7,027 bases of DNA, from assembly GCA_017614095.1 (NCBI GenBank), contig JAGACN010000075.1, positions 1 to 7,027 of the forward strand, given 5' to 3'. The number at the start of each line of letters is the position of its first letter. Within the stretch, counting starts at the first letter, position 1. The DNA is from Clostridia bacterium (lineage in GTDB: Bacteria > Bacillota_A > Clostridia > Oscillospirales > CAG-382). The notes beneath the pieces were generated by a model. That model had not been told where the DNA came from. It worked only from the letters and a program-made list of their open reading frames with translations, and made no database searches. Made by a program: the position numbers and the translations under genes. Positions 1 through 6,289 of the stretch are shown here, one piece after another.

Positions 1-1355
1 CAGGATACGCTGACCGTCACCCCGGCCGAACGGCCCTTCCGTTTCCGGGAATAGAACAGGTCGACGATCTTCTGCGCCAGAAACGCGATGCCGGCCACGT
101 CCTCGTCCGTCTCCGTCGGGAGCCCGTTCATAAAATACAGCTTCAGCGTGTTCCGTCCGCCGTCAAACGCTTTCCCGCACGCCGTCAGGATCTCTTCTTC
201 CGAAATGTTCTTGTTGATGACGTCGCGCAGCCGCTGGGTACCCGCTTCGGGCGCAAACGTAAGTCCGCTCTTCCGGACGGACATCACTTTGGTCAGCAGT
301 TCCTCGTAAAACGCGTCGATGCGCTGAGACGGGAGCGACAGGCCGATCCGGCGCGGTTCGGTCCACGGAAGGAGCCGGTCGATCAGTTCAGGAAGGCGGG
401 GATAGTCGCTGATGCTCAGCGACGTCAGGGCGATCTCGGAATACCCCGTGTTGGCGACGGAAGCACGCGCGCATGCTTCCAGATTCTCCGGCGATTTGTC
501 CCGGTAGGGCCGGTAGACCATGCCCGCCTGGCAGAACCGGCAGCCGCGGATGCAGCCGCGAAACACTTCCAGCATGACGCGGTCGTGCACGACGTCCAGA
601 TAGGGAACGGGCGAACGGTCCGGAAAGTATACGTCGTCCAGGTTTTCAATGATCCGCTTGCGCACGGTCGCCGGAACGCCTTCCCGGTTCGGCGCAAAGG
701 ACGACAGTCTTCCCTGTTCGTCGTACGAAGGCGTGTACAGAGAAGGGACGTAGAATCCCTCCAGACGCGAAACGCGGAACAGGAACTCCTCTCTGGAGAC
801 CCCTTCTTGCCTGCAGGTCCTGAAAAGGTCGACCAGTTCCGGAAGAGCCTCCTCCCCTTCCCCGATGGAGAAGATGTCCACGAACTCCGCCATCGGCTCC
901 GGATTGTAGGCGCAGGGGCCGCCGGCAACGATCAGCGGATGGTTCTCGCCGCGGTCTTTCGCGTACATCGGGATACCGGACAGATCCAGCATATTCAGGA
1001 CGTTCGAGTAGCACAGTTCATACTGCAGCGTGAACATGACCATATCGAACGCGTTCAGCGGATCGCCCGATTCCAGTGCATACAAAGGGACCCGGTTTTT
1101 CCGGAGCTGCTCTTCCATATCCGGCCACGGCGCGTAGCTCCGCTCGCAGAATACGCCGTCCATCCGGTTCATGCATCCCACCAGGATCCGCATGCCGAGG
1201 TTCGACATCCCGATCTCGTAGCTGTCCGGAAAACAGAAGCAGATGCGGGTATCCACCTCGTCCGGATCTTTCCAGTCCGAATGGAGTTCGCCCCCGGTAT
1301 ACCTGCCGGGTTTTTCCACCTGCCTCAGCAGGTCCGCGTAGCGGTCGTCTCTCAT
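1..1355 (-). CDS. B12-binding-domain radical SAM protein, uncharacterised TIGR03960-like family (3' end off the left edge)
   Basis: My translation from the ATG at 1355 stays open for 451 codons to the window edge with no stop, so the C-terminal part is missing. The radical SAM [4Fe-4S] motif is GCIRGCRFCQ with C268, C272 and C275 (CX3CX2C), the signature of enzymes that cleave S-adenosylmethionine to a 5'-deoxyadenosyl radical. The region before it (about 35-190) resembles the cobalamin-binding-like domain of this family, with EIGMSNLG at 47-54 and GGPC at 145-148. After the cluster come conserved blocks such as TSLSISDY, FAPEAGTQRLRD and YFMNGLPTE (407-415). This pattern fits the cytosolic family called TIGR03960, whose substrate is unknown; its usual partner is a DUF2344 (TIGR03936) protein, which would lie beyond the left edge if present. 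The ATG overlaps the uvrA stop (ATGA) and is preceded by a very strong Shine-Dalgarno, so it should be co-transcribed and translationally coupled with uvrA. Family assignment is confident; function is not known. Confidence 0.9.
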   Translation of the reverse strand, partial: MRDDRYADLLRQVEKPGRYTGGELHSDWKDPDEVDTRICFCFPDSYEIGMSNLGMRILVGCMNRMDGVFCERSYAPWPDMEEQLRKNRVPLYALESGDPLNAFDMVMFTLQYELCYSNVLNMLDLSGIPMYAKDRGENHPLIVAGGPCAYNPEPMAEFVDIFSIGEGEEALPELVDLFRTCRQEGVSREEFLFRVSRLEGFYVPSLYTPSYDEQGRLSSFAPNREGVPATVRKRIIENLDDVYFPDRSPVPYLDVVHDRVMLEVFRGCIRGCRFCQAGMVYRPYRDKSPENLEACARASVANTGYSEIALTSLSISDYPRLPELIDRLLPWTEPRRIGLSLPSQRIDAFYEELLTKVMSVRKSGLTFAPEAGTQRLRDVINKNISEEEILTACGKAFDGGRNTLKLYFMNGLPTETDEDVAGIAFLAQKIVDLFYSRKRKGRSAGVTVSVS

Positions 1356-4156
1356 GAGCGAAGGACCTCCTTCAGAAATTCGGCCGTATAGCCGGCCGTT
1401 TGATTCGCCACCTCTTCGGGCGTCCCCGTCGCGATGACGGTCCCGCCCGCGTCGCCGCCCTCCGGTCCGAGGTCGATCAGGTAGTCCGCCGTTTTGATCA
1501 GATCCAGATTGTGCTCGATGACCACCACGGTGTTTCCGGCGTCCACCAGTCTGTGAAGGACGGAACGCAGTTGATTGACGTCGTACGAATGCAGACCGGT
1601 CGTCGGCTCGTCCAGTACGTACAGGGTGCTTCCCGTGGAAACGCGCGACAGCTCCGACGCCAGTTTGATCCGCTGCGCTTCGCCGCCGGAAAGCGTATTG
1701 GAGGGCTGCCCGATCTTGAGATATCCCAGTCCGACGTCCTGAAGCGTCTTCAGCTTTCGGGAGATGGCGCGGTAGTTGGCGAAAAACTCGGCCCCCTCGT
1801 CCACCGTCATTTCCAGCACGTCGTAAATGGATTTTCCTTTGTATTTCACTTCCAGCGTTTCGCGGTTGTAGCGCTTGCCCTTGCACACGTCGCACGTGAC
1901 GTAGACGTCCGGGAGGAAGTGCATCTCGATCAGGTTGGTGCCGTCTCCGTGACAGGCCTCGCACCGTCCCCCCTTCACGTTGAAGGAGAAACGGCCTTCC
2001 TGATAGCCCCGCGCCCTGGCTTCGGGCGTGGACGCGAAGACGGAGCGGATCTCCGTGAACATGCCGGTGTACGTCGCCGGATTGGACCGGGGATTCCGGC
2101 CGATGGGCGACTGGTCGATCTCGATGACTTTATCGATATACTCCATCCCGCGGATCTCGTCGTGCTTGCCCGGAATGACGGCCATCCGGCCGAGTTTACG
2201 CGCGAGCGCGCGGTAGAGGATCAGGTTGACCAGCGAGGACTTGCCCGAGCCGGACACACCGGTCACGCAGATGAACGTCCCGAGCGGGAAATCCACCGTG
2301 ATGTTTTTCAGATTGTTCTCCCGCGCGCCTACGACGGTGAGGAAGTGGCCGTTCCCGCGCCGCCGGACTTTCGGCACCTCGATCTTCCTCCTGCCGGACA
2401 GATACTGGCCGGTCATGGACTGTTCGCAGTTCACGATGCCTTCCGGCGGTCCGTTGTAAATGATCTCGCCGCCGTGGACTCCCGCCCGCGGGCCGACGTC
2501 GACCAGCCAGTCCGCGTTCCGCATGGTCTCCTCGTCGTGTTCCACCACAATGACGGTATTGCCGATGTCGCGCAGCTGCTTCAACGTGCGGATCAGTTTG
2601 CCGTTGTCGCGCTGATGCAGCCCGATGCTGGGCTCGTCCAGGATATACAGGACGCCGGTCAGAGCCGAGCCGATCTGCGTCGCCAGACGGATGCGCTGCG
2701 CCTCCCCGCCGGACAGCGAGCCGGATTTGCGCGAAAGCGTCAGGTAATCCAGCCCGACGTTGTGCAGGAAGCCGAGTCTGGCGTTGATCTCCTTGCGGAT
2801 GTCCCGTACGATGGTTTCCTGGGTCGGGGTCAGTTTGAGGTCGTTGATCTTGGCCAGAGCGGACTCCACCGACCGGTTGCAGAACTCGATGATGTTCTCG
2901 CCGCCGACCGTCACGGCCAGAGACTCCGGTTTCAGCCGTCTGCCTTTGCAGGCCGGGCAGGGAACGTTCTCCATGAACGTTTCATAGTACTCCCGCACCT
3001 CGAAGGAGGTGTTCGTATCATACCGCCGCCGGATCGCGGGGATGATCCCCTCATATTTCGGCTCGCCGATGGCCCGTTTACGGTTGACGTTTCCGTACAT
3101 CAGGACGTCGAACGCCTCCTCGGAATAGCGGCAGATGGGCGTATGGATGTTGAAACCGTAAAACGAGCCGACCAGTTCGATGATCTCGCCGTAGTAGCTG
3201 CCGGGCTCGACCGTCTTGAATCCGTTGCAGATCACCGCGCCCGCAAAGAGCGACAGCGACCGGTCCGGAATGAGTTTTTCCGGGATCAGCACGAAATTCT
3301 CGCCCAGTCCGTTGCATTCCTCGCAGGCCCCCGCGGGATTGTTGAAGGAAAACATCCGCGGCTCCAGTTCGCCGATGGAAATGCCGTGCGTCTTGCAGGC
3401 GTAGTTCTGGGAGACCCGGATCTCCTCCGGCTGGTCCTCGACCGTTACCAGTTTCACAAGCCCGTCCGACAGCTTGGAGGCGTTTTCGACGCTGTCGGTC
3501 AGACGCGCCTGGATGCCCTCTTTCATCACCAGACGGTCCACGACGATGTCGATATCGTGCTTCTGGTTTTCGTCGAGCAGGATGGATTCGGACAGATCGT
3601 ACAGGCTCCCGTCGATCCGCGCGCGAACGTATCCGCTCCGCTTGGCGTCGTCCAGGACCTTCTCGTGCATGCCCTTCTTGCCGCTCACCACGGGCGCCAT
3701 CACCATGAAGCGGGTCCCTTCCGGCAGAGCGGAGATCGCGTCCACGATCTCGTCCACGGACTGCTGCTTGATCACTTCCCCGCAAATCGGGCAGTGCGGC
3801 AGCCCGACGCGCGCGTACAGAAGCCGCAGATAATCGTAGATCTCCGTCACGGTCCCGACCGTGGAGCGGGGATTCTTCGAGGTCGTTTTCTGGTCGATGG
3901 AAATGGCGGGAGACAGGCCGTCGATCGAGTCGACGTCCGGCTTGTCCAGCTGCCCTAAAAACATTCTGGCATAGGAGGACAGGGACTGTACGAACCGGCG
4001 GTGCCCCTCCGCGTATATGGTGTCGAACGCCAAAGACGACTTTCCGGATCCCGACACGCCGGTGAATACGATGAACCGGTCGCGCGGAATGGTCAGATCC
4101 ACGTTTTTGAGGTTGTGGACCCTTGCGCCTTTCACAATGAGATTCAGTGATGCCAT
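1352..4156 (-). CDS. uvrA: Excinuclease ABC subunit A (UvrA)
   Basis: UvrA is the damage-sensing ATPase of nucleotide excision repair. As a dimer it carries UvrB to DNA, recognises helix distortion and hands the lesion to UvrB. The protein is 934 residues, close to the usual 940. It shows two ABC cassettes: Walker A GVSGSGKS at 33-40 and 633-640, signature LSGGEAQ at 481-487 and 822-828, and Walker B/D-loop LDEPS near 506-510 and LDEPTTG at 848-854. The C-terminal zinc module is canonical (C732, C735, C755, C758). The first zinc module is C254-x2-H257-x20-C278-x2-C281, with His where most homologues I know have Cys. A further CPAC pair sits at 400-403. The insertion-domain hallmark ELEPRMFSFNNPAGAC is intact. 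The ATG lies 3 nt after the uvrB stop with GGAG 9 nt upstream, so it is in one operon with uvrB; its TGA overlaps the next gene. No frameshift or truncation is seen. Confidence 0.98.
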   Translation of the reverse strand: MASLNLIVKGARVHNLKNVDLTIPRDRFIVFTGVSGSGKSSLAFDTIYAEGHRRFVQSLSSYARMFLGQLDKPDVDSIDGLSPAISIDQKTTSKNPRSTVGTVTEIYDYLRLLYARVGLPHCPICGEVIKQQSVDEIVDAISALPEGTRFMVMAPVVSGKKGMHEKVLDDAKRSGYVRARIDGSLYDLSESILLDENQKHDIDIVVDRLVMKEGIQARLTDSVENASKLSDGLVKLVTVEDQPEEIRVSQNYACKTHGISIGELEPRMFSFNNPAGACEECNGLGENFVLIPEKLIPDRSLSLFAGAVICNGFKTVEPGSYYGEIIELVGSFYGFNIHTPICRYSEEAFDVLMYGNVNRKRAIGEPKYEGIIPAIRRRYDTNTSFEVREYYETFMENVPCPACKGRRLKPESLAVTVGGENIIEFCNRSVESALAKINDLKLTPTQETIVRDIRKEINARLGFLHNVGLDYLTLSRKSGSLSGGEAQRIRLATQIGSALTGVLYILDEPSIGLHQRDNGKLIRTLKQLRDIGNTVIVVEHDEETMRNADWLVDVGPRAGVHGGEIIYNGPPEGIVNCEQSMTGQYLSGRRKIEVPKVRRRGNGHFLTVVGARENNLKNITVDFPLGTFICVTGVSGSGKSSLVNLILYRALARKLGRMAVIPGKHDEIRGMEYIDKVIEIDQSPIGRNPRSNPATYTGMFTEIRSVFASTPEARARGYQEGRFSFNVKGGRCEACHGDGTNLIEMHFLPDVYVTCDVCKGKRYNRETLEVKYKGKSIYDVLEMTVDEGAEFFANYRAISRKLKTLQDVGLGYLKIGQPSNTLSGGEAQRIKLASELSRVSTGSTLYVLDEPTTGLHSYDVNQLRSVLHRLVDAGNTVVVIEHNLDLIKTADYLIDLGPEGGDAGGTVIATGTPEEVANQTAGYTAEFLKEVLRS
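1365..1372 (-). promoter_or_regulatory. Ribosome binding site of the radical SAM gene
   Basis: On the minus strand AAGGAGGT lies 9 nt before the ATG at 1355. It is a near-perfect anti-16S match embedded in the last codons of uvrA. It decides the start codon and suggests that the gene is translated strongly in its own right, not only through coupling to the ATGA overlap. Confidence 0.85.
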
Positions 4157-4159
4157 AGG

Positions 4160-6124
4160 TCAGTTCTCCGTTTCTGTGCCCAGCAGCCGGCGGATCCGGT
4201 CGCGCAGCAGCGCCGCCGTTTCGAAATCCAGTTCCTTTGCCGCCCGTTTCATCTCGGCGGTCAGCGAATCGATCAGTTTCTGCCGCTGCGCCTTGGTCAT
4301 CTTCCCCTTTTCGGGGAATTCCGCCTTGGTCACGACGGAAATGGGGGCCCGGATCTCTTTGCGGATGGTCTGCGGAACGATCCCGTTCTCTTTGTTGTAC
4401 GCGTCCTGAATGGAGCGTCTCCGGTTGGTTTCACGGATGGCGTTTTTCATAGAGTCCGTCATGCTGTCCGCGTACAGGATGACCTTGCCCTGCGCGTTCC
4501 GCGCAGCCCGGCCGATCGTCTGGATCAGGGAGGTCTCGCTGCGCAGAAAGCCTTCCTTGTCCGCGTCCAGTATGGCGACCAGGGATACTTCGGGAAGGTC
4601 CAGTCCTTCCCGCAGCAGGTTGATCCCGACCAGAACGTCGAATTCGCCCTCGCGCAGCCCGCGCAGGATATCGATGCGTTCCATCGTGTCGATGTCGAAA
4701 TGCATGTACCGCGTCCGGATGCCGTTTATGCTGAAATACTCGCTGAGATCTTCCGCCATCTTCTTGGTGAGCGTGGTGACCAGCACCCGCTCTCCCCGTT
4801 CGGCGCGTACGCGGATCTCGCCGGCCAGATCGTCGATCTGTCCTTCGGTCTTACGCACCTCCACTTCCGGATCCAGCAGTCCGGTCGGGCGGATGATCTG
4901 TTCCACCACCTGCGTGGAAAGTTCTTTCTCGTACGGATTCGGCGTCGCGGAAAAATAGATGGTCTGGCCGCGCATCCGGTTGAACTCGTCGAAATGCAGC
5001 GGACGGTTGTCGAAAGCGGACGGAAGACGGAATCCGTAATCGACCAGGTTCTTTTTCCGGGAATAATCTCCTCCGGACATCCCGCGCACCTGCGGGATCG
5101 TAACGTGCGACTCGTCCACGAAAAGCATGAAATCCTTCGGGAAGAAATCGAAAAGCGTGAACGGACGGCTGCCCGGTTCGCGCCCGGCCAGCACGCGCGA
5201 ATAGTTCTCCACGCCGCTGCAGAAGCCGATCTCCCGCAGCTGCTCCACGTCGAACAGCACGCGTTCCTTGATGCGCTGCGCCTCGATCCAGCGCTCCTGT
5301 TTCTCGAAAAAAGCGATGCGTTCGTTCAGTTCGGCGAGGATCTCCTCGATGGCCTTCTCCCTGCGGTCGGCGTTGGTCACGTAATGGGACGCCGGATAAA
5401 CGGGCATATAGGACAGATGCGCCGTGATCTCGCCGGTGACGACGTTCAGGCGGCTGATCCGGTCGATCTCGTCTCCGAAAAACTCCACCCGGACGGCCTC
5501 AGTGTCCGTGTTGGACGGAAAAATGTCCAGCACGTCGCCGCGCACCCTGAAATTGTCCCGTTCGAATCCGATGTCGCTCCGGGTGTACTGCATCATGACC
5601 AGCCGCTTGATGACGTCGTCGCGGGAGGTCTTCATGCCGGGGCGCAAAGAAAGCACGTGGTTCCGGTACTCCTCCGGGTCGCCGAGCGAATAGATGCAGG
5701 AAACGGAGCAGACAACGATGACGTCCCTGCGCTCCAGCAGCGCGGACGTGGCGGAATGGCGGAGCTTGTCGATCTCGTCGTTGACCGAACTGTCTTTTTC
5801 GATATACAGGTCTTTACCGGGCACATACGCTTCCGGCTGATAGTAATCGTAATAGGAGACGAAAAACTCGACGGCGTTTTCCGGAAAGAACTCCCGGAAT
5901 TCCCCGCACAGCTGGGCGGCAAGCGTTTTGTTGTGCGCCAGCACCAGCGTCGGGCGGTTGACGCGCGCGATGATATTGGCCATCGTAAAGGTTTTTCCCG
6001 AGCCCGTAACGCCGAGCAGCACCTGGTCGCGGTCGCCGCGCAGAATGCCTTCCGCCAGCCTGTCGATGGCCTGCGGCTGGTCGCCTGTCGGCTGATATTC
6101 CGAATGTAATACGAACTTGTCCAC
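4160..6124 (-). CDS. uvrB: Excinuclease ABC subunit B (UvrB), GTG start
   Basis: UvrB is the damage-verifying helicase-like subunit of nucleotide excision repair. UvrA loads it at a lesion; it then recruits UvrC for dual incision. Residues below count from the GTG at 6124 (654 aa). Visible are Walker A GVTGSGKT at 38-45, the beta-hairpin [13 protein letters not shown] near 90-102 with the Tyr cluster (91, 92, 94, 95, 100) that grips damaged DNA, Walker B DESH at 337-340, helicase motif [11 protein letters not shown], and the C-terminal UVR coiled-coil motif at about 616-650 that contacts UvrC. The frame extends 9 codons further to an ATG at 6151. I prefer the GTG because it has GGGAG 6 nt upstream, the N-terminus then reads (M)[16 protein letters not shown] as in homologues, and the ATG abuts a TATAAT box with no Shine-Dalgarno. 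The loop after the DESH box reads [11 protein letters not shown], whereas GMYxGDRxRK is common. It is the first gene of the uvrB-uvrA-radical SAM unit. The protein is intact. Confidence 0.97.
   Translation of the reverse strand: MDKFVLHSEYQPTGDQPQAIDRLAEGILRGDRDQVLLGVTGSGKTFTMANIIARVNRPTLVLAHNKTLAAQLCGEFREFFPENAVEFFVSYYDYYQPEAYVPGKDLYIEKDSSVNDEIDKLRHSATSALLERRDVIVVCSVSCIYSLGDPEEYRNHVLSLRPGMKTSRDDVIKRLVMMQYTRSDIGFERDNFRVRGDVLDIFPSNTDTEAVRVEFFGDEIDRISRLNVVTGEITAHLSYMPVYPASHYVTNADRREKAIEEILAELNERIAFFEKQERWIEAQRIKERVLFDVEQLREIGFCSGVENYSRVLAGREPGSRPFTLFDFFPKDFMLFVDESHVTIPQVRGMSGGDYSRKKNLVDYGFRLPSAFDNRPLHFDEFNRMRGQTIYFSATPNPYEKELSTQVVEQIIRPTGLLDPEVEVRKTEGQIDDLAGEIRVRAERGERVLVTTLTKKMAEDLSEYFSINGIRTRYMHFDIDTMERIDILRGLREGEFDVLVGINLLREGLDLPEVSLVAILDADKEGFLRSETSLIQTIGRAARNAQGKVILYADSMTDSMKNAIRETNRRRSIQDAYNKENGIVPQTIRKEIRAPISVVTKAEFPEKGKMTKAQRQKLIDSLTAEMKRAAKELDFETAALLRDRIRRLLGTETEN
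4166..4169 (-). promoter_or_regulatory. Ribosome binding site of uvrA
   Basis: GGAG (in the context ACGGAGAAC) lies 9 nt before the uvrA ATG at 4156, inside the last codons of uvrB. It supports this ATG and, with the 3-nt gap between genes, implies translational coupling of uvrA to uvrB. Confidence 0.7.
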
Positions 6125-6130
6125 GGTCGG

Positions 6131-6135
6131 CTCCC
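6131..6135 (-). promoter_or_regulatory. Ribosome binding site of uvrB (decides the GTG start)
   Basis: On the minus strand GGGAG ends 6 nt before the GTG at 6124. The alternative ATG at 6151 has only an AT-rich TATAATAAT stretch in front of it and no purine-rich site at proper distance. This site therefore favours the shorter UvrB. Confidence 0.75.
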
Positions 6136-6154
6136 AATTTGTTTGAATCATATT

Positions 6155-6183
6155 ATTATATCATAGGAATTCCGTTTGTGGAA
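6155..6183 (-). promoter_or_regulatory. Extended -10 sigma-A-type promoter of the uvrB operon
   Basis: Minus strand: TATAAT at 6160-6155 is a perfect -10 hexamer and is preceded by TGA, giving the extended form TGnTATAAT. A -35 at 17 bp would be TTCCAC (6183-6178), a weak match to TTGACA, which an extended -10 can offset. The expected transcription start is about 6148, leaving a leader of roughly 24 nt to the uvrB GTG. This is the only convincing promoter in the window and probably drives uvrB, uvrA and the radical SAM gene. The start site is inferred, not measured. Confidence 0.7.
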
Positions 6184-6193
6184 GAACTTTTTT

Positions 6194-6215
6194 GGAAAAT
6201 CCGGAAAGATTTTCC
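6194..6215. repeat. Perfect 8-bp inverted repeat upstream of the uvrB promoter
   Basis: GGAAAATC (6194-6201) and GATTTTCC (6208-6215) are perfect reverse complements separated by 6 bases. The repeat is centred about 57 bp upstream of the predicted uvrB transcription start, just upstream of the -35 region. It could be an operator or activator site for the repair operon, or a hairpin in read-through RNA from the upstream gene. On the minus strand it is followed by a run of six A, not T, so it does not look like a terminator for minus-strand transcription. Confidence 0.45.
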
Positions 6216-6230
6216 CATGTGCCGGATGGG
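6214..6230. repeat. Short inverted repeat CCCAT-N7-ATGGG adjoining the 8-bp repeat
   Basis: CCCAT (6214-6218) and ATGGG (6226-6230) flank seven bases. It overlaps the edge of the neighbouring 8-bp repeat by two bases, so the two structures would compete or stack. A 5-bp arm can easily arise by chance; I list it because of its position between the terminator and the uvrB promoter. Confidence 0.25.
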
Positions 6231-6243
6231 TTCGCCCTTCATG

Positions 6244-6275
6244 AAAAAGAGAGAAGGCCGGACATCCGGCCTCTC
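6244..6275 (-). terminator. Rho-independent terminator after the nucleotide-sugar dehydratase gene
   Basis: On the minus strand the stem GGCCGG / CCGGCC closes a tetraloop ATGT and is extended by GAGA / TCTC across one bulged T (6275-6251). It is followed by TCTTTTT (6250-6244). It begins 14 nt after the TAA of the upstream gene, so it ends that transcript and separates it from the uvrB operon. No T run follows the stem on the plus strand, so it works in one direction only. Confidence 0.9.
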
Positions 6276-6289
6276 GGAAAAAGGAAAAC

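Noticed and set aside
585..1391. A 268-codon plus-strand frame and overlapping minus-strand frames in 163-1014
   Set aside because: The minus-strand frame read from ATG 1355 gives a clear radical SAM protein across this whole stretch; the others are its shadows.
1400..3958. An 852-codon open frame on the plus strand antisense to uvrA
   Set aside because: It lies wholly opposite the intact uvrA gene, its translation is rich in Arg, Asp, Val and His with no recognisable domain, and GC-rich codon use in uvrA readily leaves the opposite frame open.
4700..6109. A 469-codon open frame on the plus strand antisense to uvrB
   Set aside because: Same cause as the uvrA antisense frame: it mirrors uvrB codons, has a low-complexity Arg/His/Asp-rich product and no family resemblance.
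6125..6289. Search for a riboswitch, small RNA, CRISPR unit or tRNA in the intergenic region
   Set aside because: Apart from the terminator, two short inverted repeats, the promoter and a leader of about 24 nt, nothing is large or structured enough to support such a call.
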